A DNA stretch of 64,000 nt. Source: Channa striata (taxonomy: Eukaryota > Chordata > Actinopteri > Anabantiformes > Channidae). The stretch spans positions 21,219,781-21,283,780 of the forward strand of contig CM065178.1 in assembly GCA_033026295.1 (NCBI GenBank), written 5' to 3'. A model generated the notes under the pieces. It was not told where the DNA came from. It saw only the letters and a program-made list of their open reading frames with translations, and did not search any database. The stretch's first letter is position 1. Each line of letters begins with the position of its first letter. Positions 50,827 through 60,190 of this stretch are shown piece after piece. The translations under genes were made by a program, and so were the position numbers.

Positions 50827-53563
50827 TTATCTGGGACACATGGCATGGCGACCTCCGTCAATGGGGAGGTTGACGCCGGTGATGAAGCTGGCAGCATCGG
50901 ACGCCAGGAAGGCGATGCTCTGGGCCACTTCCTCCACCTCACCTGGTCGACCAAGGGCGTGGGTCTGCTTACACTTGGCTAGGAACTGGGGGTGGAAGAC
51001 ACACAAGAAGAATATGTAAATTCAGATCTGATTATTTCTGAAAGATAAGGATTCACATGTTTATTTTCCAAAGATTTTCAGCGACTGTGCAGATTGGCAG
51101 GAAGAAATCTATTTTTGTGGCAATGCGCAGTAGTGTCATATTACCTGAGCGTACTGCTCCTCATCTAGTCCTGCTCTCTTGTGGACGTCTGTGATGATCA
51201 CACCAGGGCTGAAGACATACGATATATTTAAAAAAAAGATTTATTAGGAAACAAATGAGTTTAGCTGCGTTTAAATAACAAGTGACCTGCAAACTAAAGA
51301 GCTGAAAAGTGAATTTTTTGCAACAAGACGTTTCTCACGTACCAGACGGAGTTCACTCGGACTTGCTTTGATGCCAGCTCTGAAACAGAAAGCACGTACA
51401 GAACTTCCTGTGCTGATGTGCCATTGTGCACTTTAACAATGAACACACACGGAGGAGACGTTTCAACTCACCAAGTGCAATACAGCATGTGAACTGGTCG
51501 ATTGAAGACTTGGACATGCAATAGGCCAGAACGCCAGGAAACTAGAGGGAGGAAAATGCCAGGCTCCACACAAACATACTGTACGATGCACACACAGCTT
51601 CACAAAGACTAAAACAATGATGCGTGTTTTTGGCATTTGGCTTCTACACACCAACACCTCCAAGAGGTCGAGACTTCCGGCCTTAAATCGAGCTGAAATC
51701 TATTAAAAATCAATTAGTCGTTTTATTAAGCACGGCCAAATTCTGAGGCTCATAAATGACGGAACAAACTAGCGTAATTACAAACATCAGGATCGCGTTT
51801 AACACTTGGATAAAAATCCTTTGCAGTCAGTGACTGCCTGAAGCCTGGAACCCGTGGACATGACCTAATGCTGAGTTTCCTCCCTCGAGACGCTTTGCCA
51901 GGCCTTTACTGCAGCTGCCTTGGGCTCCTGCTCGTTTGTGGCTCTTTCGGCTGTCGGTCTTGTGAGCGAAAAGCTGCTCTTTTGGGCTGAGATCAGGTGG
52001 CTGACTTGGCCAGCGAAGAATATGTCATTCCTTTATTTTCGCTGAGAAAATATTGGGTAACTCTGGCTGTACGTTTTGGATCACTGTGCATCTGCAGAGT
52101 GAAGACGGGTCCTGTCAGTTCTGCAGAATTTGGCTGAATCTAGGCAGCGTATGGCTGCTACGTTTATCAGCGGTTAGGTCATCAATAAACACCCGTGACT
52201 CAGCCACCACGTCTGGTAGATGATGAGCTATGCTTTGGATCATGAGCTGTTCCTTCCCCGTTGCATACTTTTCTCCTCCCATCATTCTGGTACAGGTTAA
52301 TCTCAGGTTCATGATTCCAGAACCAGCCAGGCCTTTTTAGAGGCTTTCTGGCAAACTGTCCATGGTCAAGGTCAAAGTCTCGCCAAATGTCTGCACTCGT
52401 CCTCTTTAGTCGTCTTCTGTGGTCTTTCAGGCCTGATCTGACAGGTAATAACTTCTTTTTTTAAGAGTTTTCTAAACCGTTGTATTGGCCACACAGGCGC
52501 CTCTTTGAACATCGGGTTTCAGTGAACTACAAACTTCTATCTGCCTGATTAGCCACAAATAAGGTTGTGCGCATTAAAATGGCCCTGAACGCCTAAAGTC
52601 ACACTTTTGTCAAACCCCTTAAATTAAAGTCTTGATTCACTTCACACATGTTGAGGGTTTCATTTGGAACTGCGTGTGGTGAAGTACAATGCCAAATGCT
52701 AAAAAAACACAACAAACATGAATATGAGTGTATGATACCCACAGCTCTCTGTCCGTTGACGCTTGACACGTTGACAATCGAGCCTTTGGTCTTGATGAGA
52801 TGTGGCACACAAAGTTGGGTCAGGTGGTAAACGGATCTGAAATATCAGAACAGTTGGGTTAGAGGACTAAATCATTGCAATTTTTCAAAAACAACTTTGT
52901 GATTTCTACCGAATAAGTCTCCCGCTATCTGACATGTGTCCACTTCACACTGAGCAATAATCTGTCTCCACAATTCTGGGATGTCAAGTCTTTCATATCC
53001 TACCTGACGTTGACGTTCATGATCTTGTCATACTGGGCCAGGTCGGTCGTCTCGATGCTGCCCATTGCCAGGATGCCGGCACTGTTGACCAGGACATCCA
53101 GCCGGCCGTAGTGAGCGATGGTTTGCTCCACTGTCTTCTTCACCACCTCTTCGTCGGTCAGGTCTCCGGGAACGAGCAAAGGCTGCACGGTGACGAGAAC
53201 ACGCTTATACGACTGTGGATTCATGTGCGTTCATTTTAAAGCCAAATCTGCAAACTAAAACTGTCTGGCAATACTGTGCGAAGCCAGTCAGTCCACTTTA
53301 TCATCCAAAGAATGTGTCAAAATATATTCACGTTCCAAATGTAAATAAACGTAGCTGCGTTTAACTGTACAGCAGTGGCTCTCGACTCTGGTGCTCGAGG
53401 TCCCTGCTCTGCTTGTTTCCCAACTCCCGGCTGTGGATCACCTGGATCAGGTGTGTTCAGTCACAAAGTGGAAGATACCAACTCAGACGGTTCACATTGG
53501 TGTCTCCCAGCTACTGATTGACTAACACCTGATCCGGGTGATGGGGGGGATTAAACTGAACTT

Positions 53564-53597
<34 letters not shown>

Positions 53598-53899
53598 TCT
53601 GGCACTGAGCCGGTACCTCTGCGGCTCCGGACTCGCTGCACTGTCTGGCCACTTTGTGCAGGTTTTCCAGGTCGCGGCCGTTCAGGGCCAGCAGGGCTCC
53701 GAGTCTGGCGAACAGGACGCTGGTTCCTGCCCCGATGCCGGAGCTGGCCCCGGTTATCAGGGCCACTTTCCCCTTCAGTGAGGACACCTGAAACACACGA
53801 GACCAACGTCCGGTGGACCGAGCACACGTCGCCGCGGCAGAGACATTATCGACAAAAACCAGAACGTGAACTTACTCTGAACGCATCAGCTGACGCCAT
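50827..53899 (-). CDS. Classical short-chain dehydrogenase/reductase (FabG-like), 265 aa, 8 coding exons
   Basis: NAD(P)(H)-dependent oxidoreductase of the classical SDR family; the substrate cannot be read from the sequence. Coding exons in gene order: 53876-53899 (MASADAFR), 53617-53787, 53004-53182, 52743-52836, 51472-51541, 51343-51379, 51145-51208 and 50827-50985 (ends CPR-stop). They sum to 798 nt with consistent phases. Motifs: TGASSGIG nucleotide-binding loop (residues 20-27), NSAG (98-101), catalytic Asn near 121 (MNVNV), Ser150 (NVSSVNG), and Tyr163 with Lys167 (YCMSK). A LPIDGG C-terminal motif is also present. No signal peptide or membrane segment is evident. It resembles an uncharacterised fish SDR annotated as a 3-oxoacyl-ACP reductase-like protein (from memory, zebrafish zgc:101858). 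An old Tc1 copy sits in the intron between coding exons 4 and 5. All splice sites are GT-AG. Confidence 0.93.
51818..52685 (-). pseudogene. Degenerate Tc1/mariner transposon in SDR intron
   Basis: In antisense, long stretches follow a common teleost Tc1 element, including gcagtcagtgactgcctgaa, gatcaggtggctgacttggc, tttggatcatgagctgttcc and the end region ttaaattaaagtcttgatt. The transposase frame is broken many times and part of the middle is missing. The right end lies about 60 bp from SDR coding exon 4. Confidence 0.8.
53374..53545. mobile_element. Non-autonomous DNA-transposon fragment in SDR intron
   Basis: The sequence gtggctctcgactctggtgc followed by tcgaggtccctgctctgc and ggatcaggtgtgttcagtca resembles the subterminal part of small hAT-like elements common in fish genomes. 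No complete inverted repeats were found. Confidence 0.4.
53562..53597. repeat. (TC)n(AC)n compound microsatellite
   Basis: A CT run followed by an AC run, about 20 bp from SDR coding exon 2. Confidence 0.95.
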
Positions 53900-54060
53900 C
53901 ACACGTTTGTGGAGTTTCACTCAACTTCCTGCACCGGCGCGACACGCGCCGTCCACTGGTGATGACGTCATCCGGCGACGCGCCACACATTTGTAGTTCA
54001 ACTGCAGGTTCACTCGTTTTCTCCACCTCCGCTTCGTGTGGGGCCATTAGAAAACACGTT
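53900..54060 (-). promoter_or_regulatory. Predicted SDR promoter with a perfect CRE/ATF site
   Basis: CpG-rich sequence directly upstream of the SDR start. It contains the palindrome TGACGTCA at 53963-53970, 64 bp before the ATG, and an ETS-type GGAAG (acttcct on the + strand, about 53919). CpG-rich, TATA-less sequence with CRE and ETS sites is typical of housekeeping promoters. The transcription start itself cannot be seen. Confidence 0.5.
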
Positions 54061-54088
54061 CGCACGCAGAATAAGGGAGTACAAACTT

Positions 54089-54094
54089 TTTATT
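54089..54094 (-). terminator. Poly(A) signal of ppil3
   Basis: TTTATT on the + strand (AATAAA on the - strand), about 365 nt after the ppil3 stop. The implied ppil3 3' end is about 175 bp from the SDR start codon. Confidence 0.5.
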
Positions 54095-54457
54095 TCATAC
54101 AAAACACTGGCTGCTTAAATACACGTAGAAAAGATGAACATCTGTTTAGCAGCGACGTACAACATCAGCCGCGTTTTCTCTTTGATTTGTGAATATATGA
54201 CTGACAGCAGAAAGACAAACCCACAGCATGTGAGCGATTTCTGAACCACGTCTCGAAACCGGTGAAAGTACATGTCGATACAAGTGTGTTTCGTTAATAC
54301 AAATCACCAATATACAGCTTTTCTAGTCCAATTTCTCTCAAATTTCTAGCTCCCGGCTGGTCGTGCTTTTAAAACTTTGGCAGAGCTACACAAAGGTCGG
54401 TCGTCTGGGTGCACGTCTGTGTTAAACGCCAAACTGCCTAACGGAGGAGAAGGTCGT

Positions 54458-55373
54458 TTATCCAGCAAAAGGGTTCGCGTGAATGGTGACATCTTTTATC
54501 CGGGTTTCAGTCAGCGGTCGGAACGTCTTCTCGTTGACAGGCAGTTTCTCCAGTTCATCCAGTGTCTCCAGGCCGTCAATAATCCTGCACGTGAGAGAAT
54601 GAGACGTCAGCGGACAGACTAAAGTTGAGGAGGACGTGCAGAGGCAAAAGACAAAGGCCACGTACTTTCCAAACACTGTGTACTTCATGTCCAGATGAGG
54701 CTGTTTGGCATATGTGAAGAAAAACTGCGAGCCGTTTGTGTTGGCACCATTGTTTGCCATTGACACCACTCCTCTCACGTTGTGCTGACAAAACAAAGTA
54801 CAAGACAAATTGACAAATGCTCCCGACCATCCGCAGATTTTTGTAAACGTGAACCCAGCTGTTACAAATAAAAAGGTGCTCACTTTTAGGTGTTCGCTAA
54901 ACTCATCTTCAAATTTGCGACCCCATATACTCGTTCCTCCCTTGCCTGTGCCTAAAAAAAAAAAACAAAGTCAGTGTGAATTCTTACAGTTCAAACGCCG
55001 ATCGCGTGCAACAACAGTCCAATACCTGTGGGATCTCCAGTTTGAACCATGAAGCCTTTAATATTTCGATGGAAAATGCAACCACTGTAGAAGCCACTGG
55101 CACACAAAGCCAGAAAGTTCTGGAAAATAGAAAATGGACATGTAAATATTCACGAAATACCATTTAAAGCTGGTGTTAATGTTAAAAGAATGAAAATAAA
55201 GGCAGCTATAGAGTAAAACTGTAATTTTGGGTCTCCATACATATGACGTTATCCAGCAATCTAAAGACATTCACATGAACATTTTTTAATACGTTTTGTT
55301 AGATGAGGATACTATGAAAGGTATCCAGTTAATTTTTGCAATTTACTGAGTTTCAGTAAAGGGGGTTTACACC

Positions 55374-55421
<48 letters not shown>

Positions 55422-55876
55422 TCGGATCTCTGATGTTGTTCCTGGAATCTGCTGGAGCAGCTCTCCTACTTTAGGTGTTACAGCCCCCAGTGTTCCCATC
55501 ACACTTGTGCCTTCACCTTCCACATCCTTTCTAACTCTTCTTTCAGCTCTTGGTATTTCTTAAGCTTTTCATGTTCCTTCTTTCTAATGTGGCTATTGCA
55601 ACATCTACCACTACAGCCTTGTTCTCCTCTTTGTCAACAACTACTATGCTGGTTGGTTGGCCTTCACCATTTTGTCTGTCTGTATCTGGACGTCCCACGG
55701 GATCTTAGCTCTGTCATTCTCAACCACCTTTGGAGGTGTGTCCCAGATTGACTTTGGGACTTCCAGTCGTACTCGGTAGAGATGTTCCTGTTTACTGTGA
55801 CTGGGTTATGGCGTTCCATGTGAGCCCTGCTTTTATGTGCTGCTCAGATTGTTTCAGAGGGACCTTTGCACAGCCT

Positions 55877-55918
<42 letters not shown>

Positions 55919-56066
55919 ATGTAATACACTCTCTAGCTCCTTCCACTAACCATCACAGCTGAATGTGCCCTGACATAAACCCAATTCTAACCCTGACCCC
56001 CAAAAGCCTTTTGAAGTTGTGTGGACCAGCGAAAATGTTCTCAGACACAGAATTTGTCCACAAATA

Positions 56067-56103
<37 letters not shown>

Positions 56104-56521
56104 CACACACGCACTCAAATCAAACAGTCAGTGTGTGCAACCTTCTTTTAGGTCGTTGACAATATAAGCAGCCACTCGTACCTTAGTTGGGACAATAATT
56201 AATAAGAGGAGATGACGTGACTCACCTCGCACGTTCTGGGTGTTCGCTCACAGAACAATTCGATTTTAATTTCCCCCAGATCTGTATGAAGAGTGACCGC
56301 CTGTGAAAAACACAGAGGAGTGAAACACAGCGAACTCACGGCGCGCCATGCTAGCCGCCTAGCTTAGCCTGCTCCAAACAACACACAGCAGCGACGTCAC
56401 GCTCACGTCACGCTAACGTCTACGGACTCAAACAACAGCAGCTCACAACTTCTCAGGGCGTTTGTCGGATTTTATCGGCAGCGGTAAACAATTTTATTTC
56501 AATAAAGTTTTTACTTACCAT
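54458..56521 (-). CDS. ppil3: Peptidyl-prolyl cis-trans isomerase-like 3, 161 aa, 6 coding exons
   Basis: Cyclophilin-type prolyl isomerase associated with the spliceosome in vertebrates, nuclear. Coding exons in gene order: 56519-56521 (only the ATG), 56226-56300, 55026-55119, 54884-54951, 54666-54784 and 54458-54584, giving 486 nt and 161 residues, the same length as human PPIL3. Recognisable blocks: VTLHTDLGEIKIELFCERTP, FHRNIKGFMVQTGDPTGTGK (with the catalytic Arg in FHR), SIWGRKFEDEF, NGSQFFFTYAKQPHLDMKYT, VFGKIIDGLETLDELEKLPV and an IHANPFAG end. The short cyclophilin fold without extra domains fits the family. The start is fixed by ATG immediately followed by gtaagt, with exon 2 beginning GCGGTCACT. 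Confidence 0.97.
55374..55416. repeat. (AC)n microsatellite
   Basis: About 20 AC units in ppil3 intron 2, abutting the LINE fragment. Confidence 0.95.
55428..55878 (-). pseudogene. Non-LTR retrotransposon (LINE) polyprotein C-terminal fragment
   Basis: The - strand yields ordered but broken pieces of a protein segment common in fish LINE polyproteins: EVPKS-WD, KVVENDRAKI, WDVQIQTDKMV, ANQP, VVVDKEENKAVVVDVAI, HEKLKKYQELKEELERMW. Frameshifts and a truncated context show it is inactive. The LINE family is not assigned with confidence. It is bounded by AC microsatellites on both sides. Confidence 0.7.
55880..55914. repeat. (AC)n microsatellite
   Basis: About 17 AC units, directly after the LINE fragment in ppil3 intron 2. 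Confidence 0.95.
56067..56111. repeat. (ACAG)n tetranucleotide microsatellite with AC tail
   Basis: About nine acag units, then an AC run, in ppil3 intron 2. Confidence 0.95.
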
Positions 56522-56580
56522 TTTAAACGCGGCGTCTGGGAACAAGCCCGTCGAAGAAATGTGTTCGTCTAGGAACAATT
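56330..56580 (-). promoter_or_regulatory. ppil3: Predicted ppil3 promoter and first intron
   Basis: A CpG-richer interval surrounding the ATG-only first coding exon. Within intron 1, two CGTCA half-sites (56395-56399, 56406-56410) read as TGACG on the gene strand, and a GCGCGCC lies near 56341. No TATA box is evident. Start sites are not visible. Confidence 0.4.
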
Positions 56581-57060
56581 GTCCGGTGTGAAATGGTTCC
56601 GCACCGCAGAGGAATTAACAAGCAGCAAAACATAATAAACCATACATAAAACATAATGAACCAACTGTTCATAGACAAACATACAGCATATATTTATATG
56701 TATACATATACGTGTGTATGCATACACACACACACACACGTATACATGTATATATGAACATATCAATTTGTTCTTTTCATTTTAAGATTTTGTGCCTCAT
56801 TGATTTCAATAAAAAATGCTATATTACCTTGCTTTATTACTAGGAGGTATTAGAAACATCTTAAATAAATTTGTTTTTTATTTTAATATTATCAACTATA
56901 GTAACATTGATTGGTGTTATGAATCAAATTTGACCCATATACATTTGCTTCAACAAAAAGGCTTTTTAACTTTTACACACAGATGTGTAAAGTTGTGACT
57001 ATCTTCATTCAGTGCACCAAAATGAGTTATTCATCACACCCAACACAAACCAAGACACAT
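56581..57060. other. Intergenic spacer between ppil3 and lrrc8a
   Basis: AT-rich sequence with the palindromic low-complexity block described separately. No gene was seen. Confidence 0.55.
56690..56765. repeat. AT/AC-rich palindromic low-complexity sequence
   Basis: Alternating tatacata and acacac stretches that fold back on themselves (for example tatacatatacgtg with cacgtatacatgta). It lies between ppil3 and the lrrc8a 3' end. Confidence 0.7.
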
Positions 57061-60000
57061 TTGGTCAACCAAGCTCATTTTATTTCACTCGTGTTCAAAC
57101 AGAATACTCAGTGTCGCATCATTAATATCAATACTGCTGCACTGACGATTTTTGTTCCATGAAAGATATTTGCCAAAAAAAAACATTAATTTTAATTAAG
57201 AAAATTTGGAAATAATTTTGTACCCAAGGCCCTTCATACAAACAAGTGTACAAATCCATAACACTCGCACACATTTCAGATCTCTGCCAATCACAATAAA
57301 GACACACCAATTCTGAAATGATACAGACTAATACACTGACAAAAATGCAAAGTCGACGTTAAACCAACTGGCTTCTTTAAAAACACAAAAATATATATAT
57401 TTTTTGAACCAACAGACAATATTAATTACACCAAATGAAAAATAACGTATAAGAAATGCATATAAAACTGTATCCTGTTTAAATTAATAAAAGTGTAATT
57501 AAAAAATAACTCATAAAAGAAGTGAATATTATCTGGTTTCCTGAGAAATTTAGTCATACTATAATAATACTGACAGCTGTCAAAACACAAAAATGTATCA
57601 AACAATTAATGGAAGGAAAATACAAACGAAAAAAATGAAAATTACAGTGACAGAAAGAAGATAAACCAGTTCACAATCACCCGTTTGTTGTAGTGACCAT
57701 TTCTTTGCAGTGCTCACAGCAACTATTTTTACATTTGACGTTAGGTTGTATTATAATTCAGACAGCTGATTGTCTCAAACTGTGGCACCCTGCTGTGATC
57801 CCACTGAAACGCATACAGTTAAAGACCCACATTTTCATACAGCATCAAAAAGCCCTCAAGTACAAACTTACTTTATTCACTTTTAATCTCGCTGACTGCA
57901 GACATTTAGTTAACCTGTACATATTTAAAAACATACAAAATAGGTGTTGAATACATTAAAAGTTTGCACTATTATTTGCATTAATGTAAATGTAACTTGT
58001 GGCAGAGGTGCTTCAGCTAAGCAGCATTCTCTGTGCTCAAAAACGTCTAATCTACTTCACTTGAAATTCTACCCACCACACTAATAAAATGAAGGTGAGG
58101 AAAACAAATTGCCATGCATAATGGAAACCACTGCAAACACAGATTAAATAAAGGCAATATTGCACAATACAGCATAGTTAAACATGTTACTGAAATGAAT
58201 CTACACTGCTTGAACTTTTTTTTAAACACTTTTCAAACCAGTAACTGTACTTTATATTGCTGTTTTCTTTGCAGGCAAGTTTTTTTACAGCTGTTTTTCC
58301 GCCTCACGCCAAACACAAAAACCCCTGCCGTGTGTTGTGCTGTGCACTAATCTTAAATGTCACATTTTAAGCATCTTCTCTGCAAAAAGCACATGCTGAT
58401 ACCTGAGAAAAAAAGTACAACAATTAAGTGATCAGATTTAAGGAAAATGTTAGGAGTTAAAAAAGTTAAAATTTGAATATCTCCTACAAACCCCAAAGAA
58501 ATGTTCATGCCCTTCTGACCTTTTTACTATGTAGCTGCAGCAAGCTGCACTGCAGTAGACCTTCATGTAAAAATATTAGACAGATTTCATAAGGGGAAGC
58601 CACAACAACATAAGATATCTCATCATTTCTCATTTGCGAGTTGAGCAGCAAACATACAAAACTTATGTTATTATTTGGGACAGAGTAGTGTAGTTCAGCT
58701 TTAAAGACAATTATAGTATCTGCATCCAATCATGGTCACAAAAATTATTAGTTTATTAAAAAGTAAACATAAGTTAAGGCAACTAACTTGAAATGGCTTT
58801 TTTAAAACGCCTCACAATCTTTCTTGCCACTGAAAAAGTTATTTTGTAGGACCTGGATTCATTTTTTTTTTAAGTGAAATGTGGCTTGTTTTTTAGGCTC
58901 TGAAATTGTAAAAATGAATATGTTGGATTTTATTGCAATTTTCCTTCACATTAAAATGAAACCCAGATTAAATTACTAAATGGTTATTCACCTGGTCTCA
59001 CGATGACTGTAAGCTCACACACAGGAAACATCTATGCTCAACACGTTTTTAATAACACAAATCAGTAAGAGTAGAACAATAACTACCTATTTAAGGCAGA
59101 ACATGTAAAGGTTGTGTCATAAAAAGACCGGAATGCTCTCAATGTCAGTGTTGTATTATAGAAACCATGTTCAAATGGTGCTGTACCTGTTTTCGAATGT
59201 ATGGGGTTGATATATTTAAATACATTCCACTGAGTAGTATTTGGCAGAATATTTGCTTTTCCTCAAGCACTGGGTCTAACACTTTTCCCAGGAAACAGAG
59301 CCTGCAGCTCCATGCCAAGGATTTCACTCTTCAGTCCAACGCATGTTAAATTTTTAGCAGGGGTCATGCCAACCAGACGACCCCTCCTCCTCTACTACAC
59401 CCAATCTGCTCAGTAACAATCATACAGCACCCTTTCAGACACAAGCACCTATAATCTAGAATATATATGCAGCTTTTCTTTGCATCAGCCATTAGTAGTT
59501 AACCCCCGTTTGGGACTTTGTAACAGGCTCTTCTGAGCTTCAAACAGTGCATGTTTACAGACATTTGAATGCCATTATAATCCATCTACAGCAGTAAAAC
59601 TTTTACCACAAATAAATATTTTTCTCAAGTCAACACATGAAGAGTTAAATGCAATCAAAAACAAATAAAATCTCACTTAAACCTATACAGCCCCAAAACA
59701 AAAAAAAAAGTGCATGATTTCCTCGTGGTCATTGTCGTTACTGGGCAGATTGGTTTTCAGTCTGGGTTACACAACAACGTGGTTCCTGTTGGTAATGGTA
59801 AATACTGTAAACTTTGCTTTAATACTTTTTTTCTGCTGGCCTATACATACTTGGCATACTTACTAAGCAAAAAACATAATTCAATAATCAAAATGGCACT
59901 GCTACATTACTGCTGAAAAGGATCATTACTAGGGTTTGACTGGAAATGCTTGAGGAGCTTTTTGTAAAGGAATAAAAAGACTACACAAGTAGAAAGTTAA

Positions 60001-60190
60001 GAAGAGCAAGAGCATGGAGATTCTGGTTCTGACAGACTGGCAGTGCAATCTCAATCCCCAACCTCACTATCAGACACCACAGCACTTCTCCTGGAATCTT
60101 TAGCAAGCCCTGTGGAACAGTACGGGCATCCCCACTGCGTCTGGGCCCAGGTGGTACAGTATCAGTTTTTAATCACAGCCAACCAACCGT
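57060..60190 (-). other. lrrc8a: Probable lrrc8a 3' UTR
   Basis: Three kilobases of AT-rich sequence without repeats or exons directly follow the lrrc8a stop. A TTTATT on the + strand at 57079-57084 (AATAAA on the gene strand) is the most distal good poly(A) signal before ppil3; others, such as at about 57872, would give shorter ends. Long 3' UTRs are known for LRRC8A. The boundary is inferred. Confidence 0.4.
57079..57084 (-). terminator. Candidate distal poly(A) signal of lrrc8a
   Basis: AATAAA on the - strand in aagctcattttatttcactc (shown as + strand). It is chosen because it is the last clear signal before the spacer to ppil3. Confidence 0.35.

Noticed and set aside
53538..53996. 152-codon open frame on the + strand
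   Set aside because: It is the antisense of SDR exons 1-2 and its CpG-rich promoter, starting in a microsatellite; no family resemblance.
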